DNA of 46,315 nucleotides from Peptostreptococcaceae bacterium (GCA_030528605.1 JAUMYO010000009.1:1-46315), one strand, 5' to 3'; counted from the stretch's first letter, positions 1 through 8,087 are shown. Notes: generated by a model not told the origin, from the sequence alone. Numbers and translations: made by a program.

Positions 1-372
1 TCAAGTTTCGGTGATTACCTACTCTTTTTTTGTTTCGCAAGGCATCTATACCGCACTCTGTATAGCCTTTTATCCACAGAATAACTGCTCTTAGACTCGC
101 TTGTGTAATGCTCGCAATTTCTTCATTGCTATGCCCTAAGATCCGTAATTCGATTACCTGCAATCTTCGATCTTCTCTTTTATCTTTGGTTTGTTTCCTT
201 GCAGAGCCGCTACGAGCAAGCCACAGTATGGCATTGAACATGATCTTGTTATCCTATTTTGCAGGACATCCTGTTTTAGCGATGGGAAACAGATGTTTGA
301 TTCGATTCCATTGTTCCTCTTCTATTTCGTATCTTTTTGGGATGTGTTTGGCTCCTTCGTCTTTTGCTTCAT
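1..372 (-). pseudogene. Decayed chimeric transposase remnant (IS5-type N-terminus joined to IS630-type helix-turn-helix)
   Basis: Read on the minus strand, about 203-372 encodes the start of an IS5-family transposase: EEEQWNRIKHLFP, then a TAG stop at 254-256, then IMFNAILWLARSG. In that family the text would normally continue APWRDLPERYG. Instead, from about position 205, the same frame changes into an IS630-type N-terminal helix-turn-helix region (EDRRLQVIELRILGHSNEEI, ending VGNHRNL) that runs off the left window edge. The second half is clearly related to the first ORF of the IS630 element at 457-1493: both contain a GNHRNL block after a recognition-helix segment. The internal stop, the abrupt family switch and the lack of a convincing start codon argue for a non-functional relic of two nested insertions. 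It may continue leftwards outside the window. Confidence 0.6.
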
Positions 373-456
373 TATATCATAGAAATATAGTTTTCAGATA
401 CGCCCTAGTATAATATCCTGCGAAACGATCCACAAGTTGTCTAATACTAAAATTCA

Positions 457-966
457 TTAGAACGATTGATAAATCCATCGTCGATGAGTAATTTGTTTTA
501 CCATCTCTTTTGTTAGGGAGTTGATGGTTTCACACAATCGATCTACCACATCATTTAATGTCTTAAATACTTCGTTTTTGAACCCCATCCTACGAAGTTG
601 TTTCCAAATTTGTTCGATTAGGTTCATCTCCGGAGTATAGGGAGGAATATGTGTGATTTGAATGTTCTTCGGTATATTTAATCCCTTCGATTTATGCCAT
701 GCAGCACCGTCACAAATCAATAGGATCGCATCTTTTTCATATTCTTTCGACAGTTCATCCAAAAATACGTTCATACACTCCGTGTTACAATAGGGCATCA
801 CTAGAAAATAGTGCTCTCCTGTAAGAGGTTCTACCGTTCCATACACGTATCGATACTCTCTGATGTGATGACAAGGAACCAAAGGGCGCACTCCTTTCGT
901 GCACCAACAATACTTGGGTTTGTTGATCCTTCCAAAGCCTGCTTCATCTTGAAACATGATACGCAA
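457..966 (-). CDS. IS630-family transposase, C-terminal DDE half (OrfB)
   Basis: This is the catalytic half of an IS630-type transposase with an RNase H-like DDE fold. Visible motifs are FQDEAGF (first Asp, about residue 7), LLICDGAAWH (second Asp, about residue 86) and PEMNLIEQIWK (the Glu). They are spaced as in the DDE_3 domain, so the catalytic triad is present. The first ATG is at 966, but the frame is open and protein-like upstream to 1014, reading KKINTLAKELESVYPNKRLR. This means the natural product is probably a frameshift fusion with the upstream ORF (990-1493) rather than a protein starting at 966. No ribosome-binding site is evident at 966. The C-terminus ends inside the presumed left terminal repeat. 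Confidence 0.85.
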   Translation of the reverse strand: MRIMFQDEAGFGRINKPKYCWCTKGVRPLVPCHHIREYRYVYGTVEPLTGEHYFLVMPYCNTECMNVFLDELSKEYEKDAILLICDGAAWHKSKGLNIPKNIQITHIPPYTPEMNLIEQIWKQLRRMGFKNEVFKTLNDVVDRLCETINSLTKEMVKQITHRRWIYQSF

Positions 967-989
967 TCTCTTATTAGGGTAAACGCTTT

Positions 990-1493
990 CTAATTCTTTT
1001 GCCAGTGTGTTGATTTTTTTGAGGCTTTCATTGCCTCTTCGCTTGCTTTCTTAGGATGTTTACTTCTTGGCATTACTTTCCTCCAGTTATGCCTCTTTAG
1101 TACACGATAGATCTGTGCGTTGCTTATACTATGACCAACTTTGTCTCTATAAGCTTCTTCGATTTCTCGTACGCAAATAAGTTGTCCCTTTTTTGCTTCT
1201 TCTTCAAAGCTTTGTAGTAACTGTGCTTCTTCTTCAAAGGTTAGGTTTCTGTGATTTCCTTTTTGCCCTTTTTTGAGCAAACCTTCCAGCCCTTCTTTGA
1301 CGTATTTACTGATCCAGTTGCTTATCACTTGTCTTGAGGTATCGAGTTTTGTTGCGATGTCCCGATGGGTAGTTCCTTCTGCCCGTAGTTGAATAGCGTA
1401 TAATCTCTTGTCTTCTTGTTTATCTCGGATCTGTTTTCGAAGTTGTTTTATTTTTTCCGCATCTTGTGGATCGATATGGTGTGTTTTTGGCAT
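990..1493 (-). CDS. IS630-family transposase, N-terminal DNA-binding half (OrfA)
   Basis: The 167-residue product is the N-terminal part of an IS630-type transposase. A helix-turn-helix spans roughly residues 35-65 (THRDIATKLDTSRQVISNWI). A second winged-helix-like segment follows at about 100-140 (REIEEAYRDKVGHSISNAQIYR). These domains bind the terminal repeats. In frame 0 the ORF runs through TCA-AAA-AAA-TCA at 1011-1022 and stops at 990, 24 nucleotides past the slippery site. A -1 slip there joins it to the DDE half. The start ATG at 1491-1493 is consistent with the usual length of this half. It is homologous to the relic at 1-205 but clearly diverged from it, so the two are different IS630 members. 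Confidence 0.85.
   Translation of the reverse strand: MPKTHHIDPQDAEKIKQLRKQIRDKQEDKRLYAIQLRAEGTTHRDIATKLDTSRQVISNWISKYVKEGLEGLLKKGQKGNHRNLTFEEEAQLLQSFEEEAKKGQLICVREIEEAYRDKVGHSISNAQIYRVLKRHNWRKVMPRSKHPKKASEEAMKASKKSTHWQKN
1014..1020 (-). other. Predicted programmed -1 ribosomal frameshift site (A AAA AAA)
   Basis: Seven consecutive A residues on the coding strand lie exactly as A-AAA-AAA in the OrfA frame (TCA AAA AAA TCA). This is the X-XXY-YYZ arrangement that lets both tRNAs slip back one base. After a -1 slip the next codon is ATC and the frame continues without a stop through the DDE domain. Frameshifting of this kind is known in several IS families. A simple inactivating indel in the A-run would look identical. 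Confidence 0.6.
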
Positions 1494-1585
1494 GATTCTT
1501 ATCCTTTTCTATCTTTATGTGTTTGTCTATTCTATTTTCTCATCCTTTCTCTATTTTATCAATACCTCTATTGAATAATAGTATA

Positions 1586-1678
1586 AATACTATTATCCAA
1601 TAAAATAAGCATATAAATACATTTCCGTTCTAATGAAACAATGTATCGGCGGGATCGTCATTTCGTACAGGCTATAAA
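1586..1678 (+). repeat. Dispersed ~93-bp repeat, copy 1 (right end of the IS630 element)
   Basis: About 93 bp, from AATACTATTATCCAATAAAA (1586) to GGCTATAAA (1678). It recurs in inverted orientation at 8170-8262. The first ~40 bp are nearly identical in the two copies; the middle is more diverged, and the end (TACA-GCTATAAA) matches again. Copy 1 includes the presumed terminal repeat of the IS630 element, so copy 2 is probably an orphan IS end. The remainder of the 1494-1796 interval holds only the rplS terminator. Confidence 0.6.
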
Positions 1679-1739
1679 GATCATTGCCAAGTGGTAGTTC
1701 TAAACGATATCGGTATAAATTTTTTTCTGCAAAATAAAA

Positions 1740-1784
1740 ACCCCTAAAAAGAATCGTCATTTATTATCGATCCTTTTTAGGGGT
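1740..1784 (-). terminator. Rho-independent terminator after rplS
   Basis: The arms ACCCCTAAAAA (1740-1750) and TTTTTAGGGGT (1774-1784) form an 11-bp stem. On the minus strand they are followed by a T-rich tract (complement of 1729-1739). It lies 13 nt after the rplS stop and ends the trmD-rplS transcript. Confidence 0.85.
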
Positions 1785-1796
1785 ATTCGCTATAGC

Positions 1797-2147
1797 TTAA
1801 CGTATAACTTTTTTCTCTTTAACTTTTGCTGCTTTACCTACACGATCTCTTAGATAGTTCAATTTTGCTCTTCGAACTTTACCTTTTCTTGTAACTTCGA
1901 TCTTAGCGATCACCGGTGAATTTACAGGGAAAGTTTTTTCAACACCTACACCGAAAGAAATCTTTCTAACTGTGAAAGTCTCTCTGATACCTCCACCTTG
2001 TCTTTTAATTACTACACCTTCAAAAATCTGGATCCTTTCTCTTTTACCCTCAGTAACTTTGATGTGGACTTTTACAGAGTCTCCAGGACCAAATTCCGGC
2101 AGATCTTTTTTGATCTGTGCAGCTTCAATTGATTTGATGATTTCCAT
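1797..2147 (-). CDS. rplS: 50S ribosomal protein L19
   Basis: Ribosomal protein L19 (116 aa, the usual length) sits at the interface between the two ribosomal subunits. The family pattern is clear: [28 protein letters not shown], the [17 protein letters not shown] block, and a basic C-terminus with [13 protein letters not shown]. It is the last gene of the ffh-rpsP-khpA-recX-rimM-trmD-rplS series. A start ATG at 2147 follows an AGGAGG site (GTAGGAGGAAAAA), and a strong terminator follows the stop. The 83-nt gap to trmD has no visible promoter, so it is probably co-transcribed. Beyond the terminator the conserved neighbourhood is broken by mobile elements. Confidence 0.98.
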   Translation of the reverse strand: MEIIKSIEAAQIKKDLPEFGPGDSVKVHIKVTEGKRERIQIFEGVVIKRQGGGIRETFTVRKISFGVGVEKTFPVNSPVIAKIEVTRKGKVRRAKLNYLRDRVGKAAKVKEKKVIR

Positions 2148-2230
2148 TTTTTCCTCCTACTTTTTTCGAATGTTCTTAACAGATATGCCAGCGGAACACT
2201 CAGATTCTTTAACTTATACATTATATCACT

Positions 2231-2968
2231 TTACTCGTTCTCCTTCAATACTTTATTGTATATTTTCATTTGATTTTTATCAAAATGATCGACAGATATC
2301 AAATCTTTTCTGCGATCAAGGGTAAGACGAAGCGATTGCTCGAACCTCCAGTCTTCGATCTCCTTATGATTTCCGCTCAACAATACACCTGGAACCTCAT
2401 TTCCTTCAAATTCTCTCGGCCGGGTATACTGAGGATACTCTAAAAAATCGTTGGAAAAGCTTTCATCTTCATACGACTCAGCTTTACCGAGAACATCTTC
2501 TAACAATCTTGCCGTTGCTTCGATCAAAACGATCGCCGGGATCTCTCCACCTGTAAGAATGTAGTCTCCGATAGAAACTTCTTCATCAACAACTTCGTCG
2601 ATCGCACGTTGGTCGATACCTTCGTAATGTCCGCAAATCAATATCAGATGATCGTATTGGCTAAATTCTCGAGCCATTTTTTGAGTAAATGTTTTTCCTT
2701 TCGGTGATAGATAGATCGTTTTGATCTTTCCATCGATTTGGGAAAGAATACTTCGATGACAATCTACGATCGGTTGGGGCATCATTACCATTCCGGACCC
2801 ACCTCCAAATGGATAATCATCCACCTTCTTGTGTTTATTTTTTGCATGATCTCGAATATTATAGCTTTTTATATTGATCTTATCAGCTTCCTTAGCTCGC
2901 TTTATAATACTGTGAGCAGTCGCTGACTCTATCACTTCCGGAAATAGTGTCATTACATGGTAATTCAT
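2231..2968 (-). CDS. trmD: tRNA (guanine-37-N1)-methyltransferase TrmD
   Basis: TrmD uses S-adenosylmethionine to methylate G37 next to the anticodon, which prevents +1 frameshifting. The 245-aa protein shows the SPOUT trefoil-knot signatures: PFGGGSGMVMMPQP (about residues 53-66), LICGHYEGIDQR (about 111-122) and EVSIGDYILTGGE (about 130-142), plus the C-terminal basic helical domain with YPQYTRP. The length is normal for the family. Its ATG overlaps the rimM stop by one base (TAATG), which suggests translational coupling. The pairing with rimM and rplS is the standard bacterial arrangement. Confidence 0.98.
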   Translation of the reverse strand: MNYHVMTLFPEVIESATAHSIIKRAKEADKINIKSYNIRDHAKNKHKKVDDYPFGGGSGMVMMPQPIVDCHRSILSQIDGKIKTIYLSPKGKTFTQKMAREFSQYDHLILICGHYEGIDQRAIDEVVDEEVSIGDYILTGGEIPAIVLIEATARLLEDVLGKAESYEDESFSNDFLEYPQYTRPREFEGNEVPGVLLSGNHKEIEDWRFEQSLRLTLDRRKDLISVDHFDKNQMKIYNKVLKENE

Positions 2969-3468
2969 TATTCTAATAATCCTTCTATCGGTTTTATGAT
3001 CATTTTCTTGTTTTCGATATCTATCGTAGGGATGAATTCTTTGATGGCAGGAACCAAAAACTCTTTTCCTGAATCTGATCGAATGACATAGATATCGTTT
3101 GCAGAATATTGCAAGACATTGACTACCGTACCTAAAATACTTCCGTTATTCAAAAAAGCTTCCAGACCGATAAGATCGGAGATCATATACTCATCTTCGT
3201 CCAATTCTCTAAGATTCTGCTCATCAATATACAAAGTTTTGCCACGATACTTTTCTGCTTCTTCAATAATATCGATCCCCTTGAGTTTGATGATCGGCAT
3301 AGATTTATGAAATTTTACTTTTTCAATGTAGTATTTCTGATCTTCTCTTTCAAAGTAAATATATTCTATCTCTTTAAAGCGTTCCGGATAATCAGTATAT
3401 GAATAGATCTTCATTTCTCCTTTTAGTCCATGTGTATTGACCATTTGTCCGATTCGGTATTTTTTCAT
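2968..3468 (-). CDS. rimM: 16S rRNA processing protein RimM
   Basis: RimM is a 30S-subunit assembly factor that binds ribosomal protein S19 and helps maturation of the 16S rRNA head domain. The 166-aa protein begins with the family motif IGQMVNTHGLKGEMKIYSYT, has the YRGKTLYID segment (about 83-91), and ends with a PRC-barrel domain containing FLVPAIKEFIPTID. The start ATG directly abuts the recX stop codon (TAAATG), with GGAGG just upstream inside recX. Its stop overlaps the trmD start. It is unusual only in having recX rather than ylqD/khpA immediately upstream. Confidence 0.97.
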   Translation of the reverse strand: MKKYRIGQMVNTHGLKGEMKIYSYTDYPERFKEIEYIYFEREDQKYYIEKVKFHKSMPIIKLKGIDIIEEAEKYRGKTLYIDEQNLRELDEDEYMISDLIGLEAFLNNGSILGTVVNVLQYSANDIYVIRSDSGKEFLVPAIKEFIPTIDIENKKMIIKPIEGLLE

Positions 3469-4107
3469 TTATTCCTCCGCTTCATCGGTATCGTTTATAA
3501 TTTCTGTGATCTTGTTTATCGCAAATCTTATCGCTTCATACGAAAAACCTTTGTAAGATAATGCATAACGAATTTTTTTTAGCTGCTCTTCTTTTGTTTT
3601 TCCTTGTACCCTCAGATATTTTTTGAGCGCGATCTCAAAAGCTTTGCCTTCTTCATCAAGATCAAATTCGGATAATATAGATTCCGCATTTTCTTTGTCT
3701 ATACCTTTTTCAAAAAGTTTCTGTTGGATCTGACGCGTTGAGTTCTTTTTGCTGTTTCCGGATCGTATGATCGATCGAGCAAGTTCTTCGTCATCAACAA
3801 AAGAGTATTCTTCCATAAAAAGGAGTGTTTTTTCGATTGCTTGATCAGAAAAACCTTCGGAGCTTAATTTTTTTCGTATCATGTTGACAGATTTAGGCGT
3901 TGCCGAGATGATCCACAGTGCCCTATTTTTACAACGGTTGACTTCATCTTCCGCTAAGATCTCGTTGATCGTTTCATTTGGATGAAACTCCATACCGACT
4001 GATAATTGGGCTCGATATAAGCCCTCATCAGTTAGCGTAAAAGCAAACTCGTTATCCAAATAGATTTCGTAATTTTTTTTACGTTTATAAATCCCCGTGA
4101 CGATCAT
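3469..4107 (-). CDS. recX: Regulatory protein RecX
   Basis: RecX binds RecA filaments and modulates recombination and the SOS response. The protein (212 aa from the chosen start) is built of tandem three-helix repeats. Recognisable parts are IISATPKSVNMIRKKLSSEG, FVDDEELARSII (the characteristic repeat-1 end) and IQQKLFEKGIDKENAESIL, with a third repeat at the C-terminus (LSYKGFSYEAIRFAI). I chose ATG 4107 because GGAG lies 5 nt upstream; a TTG at 4125 would add six residues without a better site. The gene lies between khpA and rimM, where Firmicutes usually carry ylqD or nothing. It directly abuts rimM, so it should be expressed with ribosome-maturation genes. No recA is in the window. Confidence 0.92.
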   Translation of the reverse strand: MIVTGIYKRKKNYEIYLDNEFAFTLTDEGLYRAQLSVGMEFHPNETINEILAEDEVNRCKNRALWIISATPKSVNMIRKKLSSEGFSDQAIEKTLLFMEEYSFVDDEELARSIIRSGNSKKNSTRQIQQKLFEKGIDKENAESILSEFDLDEEGKAFEIALKKYLRVQGKTKEEQLKKIRYALSYKGFSYEAIRFAINKITEIINDTDEAEE

Positions 4108-4159
4108 ATTTCTCCATATACACAAAACCTAGAGTGGATACTCTAGGTTTTAATGATTA

Positions 4160-4387
4160 TTAAACAATTTCCACAATATATTTATTGCTTTCTTTGCTTG
4201 AAGCAGCTTTTACAACGCTTCGAATAGCTTTTGCGATCTTTCCTTGTTTGCCGATCACCTTGCCCATATCTTCTTCAGCGACTCTTAATTCTATTACGAC
4301 CGAATCATTTCCTGCAATTTCAGAGATCGTAACTTGTTCCGGATGATCCACAAGTGATTTTGCAATTACTGCGACTAGTTCTCCCAT
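4160..4387 (-). CDS. khpA: KH-domain RNA-binding protein KhpA (YlqC family)
   Basis: A 75-aa single KH-domain protein with the diagnostic GxxG loop (VIGKQGKIAKAI, residues 44-55). In Gram-positive bacteria KhpA pairs with KhpB (Jag/EloR) to bind RNA and influence cell elongation and division; KhpB is not in the window. Length and position immediately after rpsP are those of the family (formerly YlqC). The ATG at 4387 follows AAGGAGG. A 52-nt gap separates it from recX; within it a short inverted repeat (ACTCTAGGTTT against AAACCTAGAGT, 4117-4151) could form a hairpin and tune downstream expression. Confidence 0.95.
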   Translation of the reverse strand: MGELVAVIAKSLVDHPEQVTISEIAGNDSVVIELRVAEEDMGKVIGKQGKIAKAIRSVVKAASSKESNKYIVEIV

Positions 4388-4428
4388 CTTATTCCTCCTT
4401 AAAAAGAGAAATGGTGATTATGGTATAA

Positions 4429-4692
4429 TTATTTTTTAGAAGCATCAAACTTCTCCATCACACCATTGTTTTTGAACAGATTTTTTACAGTTTCTGTTGG
4501 CTGAGCGCCTATTCCTAGCCATTTAAGAGCCTTTTCTTCGTTGATTTTGATCATTTTAGGCTCAGAAACCGGATTGTAATATCCGATCTCCTCGATAAAT
4601 CTACCGTCTCTTGGTGAGCGAGAGTCAGCAACAACTATTCTGTAGAAAGGTTTTTTGTTTGCTCCCATCCTTTTCAATCTGATTTTTACCAT
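4429..4692 (-). CDS. rpsP: 30S ribosomal protein S16
   Basis: S16 binds 16S rRNA early in small-subunit assembly. The sequence [20 protein letters not shown] and [16 protein letters not shown] is unmistakable. The length is 87 aa. The open frame extends upstream to 4734, but the ATG at 4692 is the start because AGAGGAGGTGAAAAA precedes it immediately and because family members begin MVKIRLKR. It lies 43 nt after ffh and 41 nt before khpA, in the conserved ffh-rpsP order. Confidence 0.98.
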   Translation of the reverse strand: MVKIRLKRMGANKKPFYRIVVADSRSPRDGRFIEEIGYYNPVSEPKMIKINEEKALKWLGIGAQPTETVKNLFKNNGVMEKFDASKK

Positions 4693-4735
4693 TTTTTCAC
4701 CTCCTCTTACATATTTTTTTATTGTAACCTTCAAT

Positions 4736-6103
4736 TTAGAAAGGAAACTTCATATTGTTCATGTTAAATGGCATCTTCCTGCCTTTTTTTCCTTTCTTGG
4801 AACCCCCGTACTGCATTTTAGTCATTTGTTTCATCATTTTTTTGCTTTCGTTGAACTGTTTGATCAAACGATTCACTTCGCGAACATCCTGTCCGCATCC
4901 TTGAGCGATCCGCTTTCGGCGACTGGCATTAAGGATATCGGGGTTTTCTCTTTCTTTCAGGGTCATAGAGTATATGATCGCTTGCACTCTATCCATTTGC
5001 TTGTCATCGATATCGATATCTTTGATCTCTTTTGGTATCCCGGGCATCATTTGTAGTAAACTTTTTAATGAACCCATTTTTTTGATCTGCTGCATCTGAT
5101 CCAAGAAATCATTAAAATCAAATTCTTGCTTTCGAATCTTCTGTTCAAGCTCTTTCGCTTTTGTCTGATCAAAATTCTCTTGTGCTTTTTCTATTAAGGT
5201 AAGAACATCTCCCATACCCAGGATCCTGGAAGCCATTCGGTCCGGATAAAAAGGTTCAAGAGCATCTAATTTTTCTCCGACGGCAGCATACTTTATCGGT
5301 TTTTGGGTTATTGCTTTGATCGAAAGAGCTGCTCCTCCTCTGGTATCTCCGTCGAGTTTAGTGAGTATGACACCATCGATACCCAGAGTCTCATTAAAGC
5401 TTTGGGCTACATTTACGGCATCTTGACCTGTCATCGCATCAACAACAAGCAAGATCTCTTGTATAGGAACAGATAACTGTATATTTTTCAGTTCCTGCAT
5501 CAGCGTTTCGTCGATATGGAGTCGACCGGCTGTATCCACCAGGACAACATCATTTCCCAAAACCTTCGCTTTTTCAACAGCTCGTTTTACTATCCCTACA
5601 GGGTCTTGAACGCCTTCTTCGGAATATACCGTAATGCCGGCCTGTTCTCCGACAACTTGAAGTTGCTTGATCGCCGCAGGACGATATACATCGGCTGCAA
5701 CAGCCATCGGCATATGCCCTTCTTTCTTTATCTGTTTACCCAGTTTTGCGATCGTGGTAGTTTTACCTGCACCTTGAAGGCCTACCAACATAATGATCGT
5801 AGGGTAATTACTTGCATAAGAGATCTTACTCTGTGTCCCGCCCATCAAAGTGGTAAGTTCATCATTTACGATCTTGATGACCTGTTGACCCGGGGTCAGG
5901 CTATCCATCACCTCGGATCCGATCGAGCGCTCTTTAACTTGTTTTACAAAGTCTTTGACAACTTTAAAGTTAACATCGGCATCCAACAAAGCCAATTTGA
6001 TCTCACGCATTGCTGCGTCAATATCTTTTTCGGTAAGCTTTCCTCTTCCTCTTAAGCTCTTAAACGCATTCTGGAGCTTATCGGATAGATTTTCAAATAT
6101 CAT
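4736..6103 (-). CDS. ffh: Signal recognition particle protein Ffh (SRP54)
   Basis: Ffh is the GTPase of the signal recognition particle, which binds signal sequences on the ribosome with 4.5S/6S RNA and delivers them to FtsY. The 455-aa protein has an N domain (1-90), a G domain with GLQGAGKTT (108-116), DTAGR (190-194) and TKLDG (248-252), and a methionine-rich M domain from about 300 to the end, closing with [20 protein letters not shown]. The length is typical. Its ATG directly abuts the ylxM stop (TAAATG), with AAGGAG 9-10 nt upstream inside ylxM. The SRP RNA gene is not in the window. Confidence 0.98.
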   Translation of the reverse strand: MIFENLSDKLQNAFKSLRGRGKLTEKDIDAAMREIKLALLDADVNFKVVKDFVKQVKERSIGSEVMDSLTPGQQVIKIVNDELTTLMGGTQSKISYASNYPTIIMLVGLQGAGKTTTIAKLGKQIKKEGHMPMAVAADVYRPAAIKQLQVVGEQAGITVYSEEGVQDPVGIVKRAVEKAKVLGNDVVLVDTAGRLHIDETLMQELKNIQLSVPIQEILLVVDAMTGQDAVNVAQSFNETLGIDGVILTKLDGDTRGGAALSIKAITQKPIKYAAVGEKLDALEPFYPDRMASRILGMGDVLTLIEKAQENFDQTKAKELEQKIRKQEFDFNDFLDQMQQIKKMGSLKSLLQMMPGIPKEIKDIDIDDKQMDRVQAIIYSMTLKERENPDILNASRRKRIAQGCGQDVREVNRLIKQFNESKKMMKQMTKMQYGGSKKGKKGRKMPFNMNNMKFPF

Positions 6104-6442
6104 TTATATCAGCTCCTTACATATCCTGAGTATATTTTCTCGTTTTACTGGATCGATATCGTCTATTGGATCCATGATTTGTATGATCTCATTCATCTTT
6201 TCGGATACAAACTCTTCTCTGCTCACGACTCCTAATTTAGACTCGTAATTAAGCAGGATCTGTTCACTGCGTTTGATCGCATCATGAACCGCTTGACGAG
6301 AGATCCCCATTTCTTCACTGATCTCTCCTAATGAAAGATCCTCATCCAAATAGAAATCTAAAACTTCTCTTTGTTTGGGAGTAAGAATCTCTCGATATGT
6401 TGAATACAGTCTGCTTAGATAGACGAATTTTTCAATTTCCAC
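6104..6442 (-). CDS. ylxM: YlxM-family putative DNA-binding protein (SRP-associated)
   Basis: A 112-aa helix-turn-helix protein of the UPF0122/YlxM family, with a sigma-70 region 4-like pattern: LTPKQREVLDFYLDEDLSLGEI followed by EEMGISRQAVHDAIKR (about residues 20-60). YlxM is almost always encoded directly before ffh, and the streptococcal homologue has been reported to interact with SRP components. The start is a GTG at 6442 with GGGAGG 5 nt upstream; there is no better ATG. It is the first gene after a strong promoter at 6481-6509, so it opens a transcript that continues into ffh and rpsP. Confidence 0.93.
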   Translation of the reverse strand: MEIEKFVYLSRLYSTYREILTPKQREVLDFYLDEDLSLGEISEEMGISRQAVHDAIKRSEQILLNYESKLGVVSREEFVSEKMNEIIQIMDPIDDIDPVKRENILRICKELI

Positions 6443-6480
6443 AAGATCCTCCCGTAAAGTCGATGAACTTTACATACTGT

Positions 6481-6509
6481 ATAATAATATATATTTGCTT
6501 CGCTGTCAA
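6481..6509 (-). promoter_or_regulatory. Sigma-A-type promoter for ylxM-ffh
   Basis: On the minus strand TTGACA (6504-6509) and TATTAT (6481-6486) are separated by 17 nt. The -35 box is consensus. It overlaps a small inverted repeat, GTCAAG-N8-CTTGAC, which could be an operator. The start would fall about 30 nt upstream of the ylxM GTG. Confidence 0.75.
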
Positions 6510-6650
6510 GCTTTTTTACTTGACTTCGTTTCAACTCCATAGTTTTGGAAATAATGCCCAGCCCGATCCCCTACATCGTGAAATATGATGCAGAGTTAAG
6601 AGCAATAACACGATGCTTTAGGCAATGTTTCCAAGTATTTTTTAGGAGCT

Positions 6651-8087
6651 TTAATTTTTGCTAAAAAGAGCTCTTGCGAAGTCTCCGGCATTAAATTTTT
6701 GGAGATCATTGATCTTTTCGCCGATCCCGACATATTTGATCGGTATCTGAAGCTCTTTGGAAAGACCGATGACCACTCCTCCTTTTGCGGTTCCGTCAAG
6801 TTTTGTCAGGATCATACCTGTTAATGGAGCAACTTCCAAGAAGGTTTTAGCTTGGTTCACGGCATTTTGTCCCGTTGTAGCATCGATCACCAACAATACT
6901 TCTTTGTGAGCCTCCGGATATTCACGATCAATGATCCTAAAGATCTTATCCAATTCTTGCATCAGGTTTTTCTTATTATGCAGTCTTCCGGCGGTATCAC
7001 AGATCAATACATCGATATTCTTTGCCTGAGCAGATCTTATCGCATCAAATATAACTGAAGAAGGATCAGCCCCTTCATTGCTTCTAACGATAGGAACATC
7101 CGCTCTCTCAGCCCAGATACTCAATTGATCTGCAGCTGCTGCCCTGAATGTATCGCCCGCAGCAAGCATAACGCTTTTGCCCTCACGCTTCAGCTGTGAA
7201 GAGATCTTTCCGATGCTCGTCGTCTTTCCTACTCCGTTAACACCTACGATTACCATAATTTGAGGATACTTCTCTTCCTCTTGTTTTACGGAAGAAAGAA
7301 GGATCTTTTCAATAATACTCTCCAGCTCCTTTTCCAGTTCAGGCAATTCTTCGATCTTCTTTTCGTGAGATCTTTTTCTTAGTTCTTCCGAGATAGATGT
7401 TGCCGTTTCAAACCCGAGATCACCAAGTATCAACAATTCCTCGAGTTCCTCAAAGATCTCATCATCTATTTTGGCATAGCCGGAAAATAATTCATCCAGC
7501 TTCTTTGAAAAGTTTTGTTTTGTTTTGAAAAGTCCCTGCTTTATCTTTGCGAAAAAACCGATCTCCTCTTGAGTATCTTGTACGTCCTCAAAACTATCGG
7601 ACTCAATATTTTCGTTCTGTTCTGATAAAGTAGTTTCACCAAGAGCCTCTTCTGACAGGTCTGTATCTTCTTTTGCAGAGTCTAAAATTTCTTCTTCCTG
7701 CGATATTGAATTTACTTCAAGCGCAAGATCCTCGTCGGACGATATGTCTAAAAGATCAGACCCACTTACCGGCGACGATATCCCATCTATATGTGGAGCT
7801 TGTCTCGATCCGATCACGTGCTCCGCCTCGTGATCTTGCTGAGGTGACGACGCATGATGATCGTCTTCTTCGATCTTATCGATCGATCCTGAAAGATCGG
7901 TCGCAGAAGAGGTATCCAATACTTGCCGATCTGATTCATTTTCTGAAGCCGGTACCGCTGTATCGGGCACCTCTTTTTCAAACGGACCTTCATCAGTCGG
8001 TTGAACACTTTCTTCTTGATATTTTTCATTTACATCGATCTCATCGACATTTTTCTTTTTTCCAAAACCGAATAGTTTTCTAAACAT
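6651..8087 (-). CDS. ftsY: Signal recognition particle receptor FtsY
   Basis: FtsY is the membrane-associated GTPase that receives the SRP-ribosome complex and passes it to SecYEG. The 478-aa protein starts with a basic patch (MFRKLFGFGKKK) and a long acidic, low-complexity A region (about 14-175). It then has the NG domain: N helices from about 176, GVNGVGKTT (282-290), DTAGR (364-368) and a C-terminal TKLDGTAKGG. An A region of about 160 residues is longer than in Bacillus (which has almost none) and resembles proteobacterial FtsY. The ATG follows AAGGAG. The conserved smc-ftsY order is kept, but a 248-nt gap with an IS-derived repeat separates them. Confidence 0.97.
   Translation of the reverse strand: MFRKLFGFGKKKNVDEIDVNEKYQEESVQPTDEGPFEKEVPDTAVPASENESDRQVLDTSSATDLSGSIDKIEEDDHHASSPQQDHEAEHVIGSRQAPHIDGISSPVSGSDLLDISSDEDLALEVNSISQEEEILDSAKEDTDLSEEALGETTLSEQNENIESDSFEDVQDTQEEIGFFAKIKQGLFKTKQNFSKKLDELFSGYAKIDDEIFEELEELLILGDLGFETATSISEELRKRSHEKKIEELPELEKELESIIEKILLSSVKQEEEKYPQIMVIVGVNGVGKTTSIGKISSQLKREGKSVMLAAGDTFRAAAADQLSIWAERADVPIVRSNEGADPSSVIFDAIRSAQAKNIDVLICDTAGRLHNKKNLMQELDKIFRIIDREYPEAHKEVLLVIDATTGQNAVNQAKTFLEVAPLTGMILTKLDGTAKGGVVIGLSKELQIPIKYVGIGEKINDLQKFNAGDFARALFSKN

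Larger units (their letters stand above)
414..1678 (-). mobile_element. IS630-family insertion sequence with imperfect terminal inverted repeats
   Basis: The element carries a split IS630/Tc1-mariner-type transposase (457-1493, minus). Its ends look like imperfect inverted repeats. The block TTCATTAGAACG at 453-464 recurs inverted at 1626-1637. Outside it, CCTG-CGAAA-CGATCC (418-431) is matched, with small gaps, by the reverse complement of about 1652-1672. The left repeat overlaps the transposase stop codon. The boundaries (about 414 and 1678) are estimates, and I did not find a clean TA duplication. The element lies directly downstream of rplS, next to another transposase relic. Confidence 0.6.

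Noticed and set aside
6596-6799. A 67-aa minus-strand frame at the ftsY 3' end
   Set aside because: It overlaps the conserved ftsY C-terminus in another frame, and its Lys/Ser-rich translation matches nothing; ftsY is certain here.
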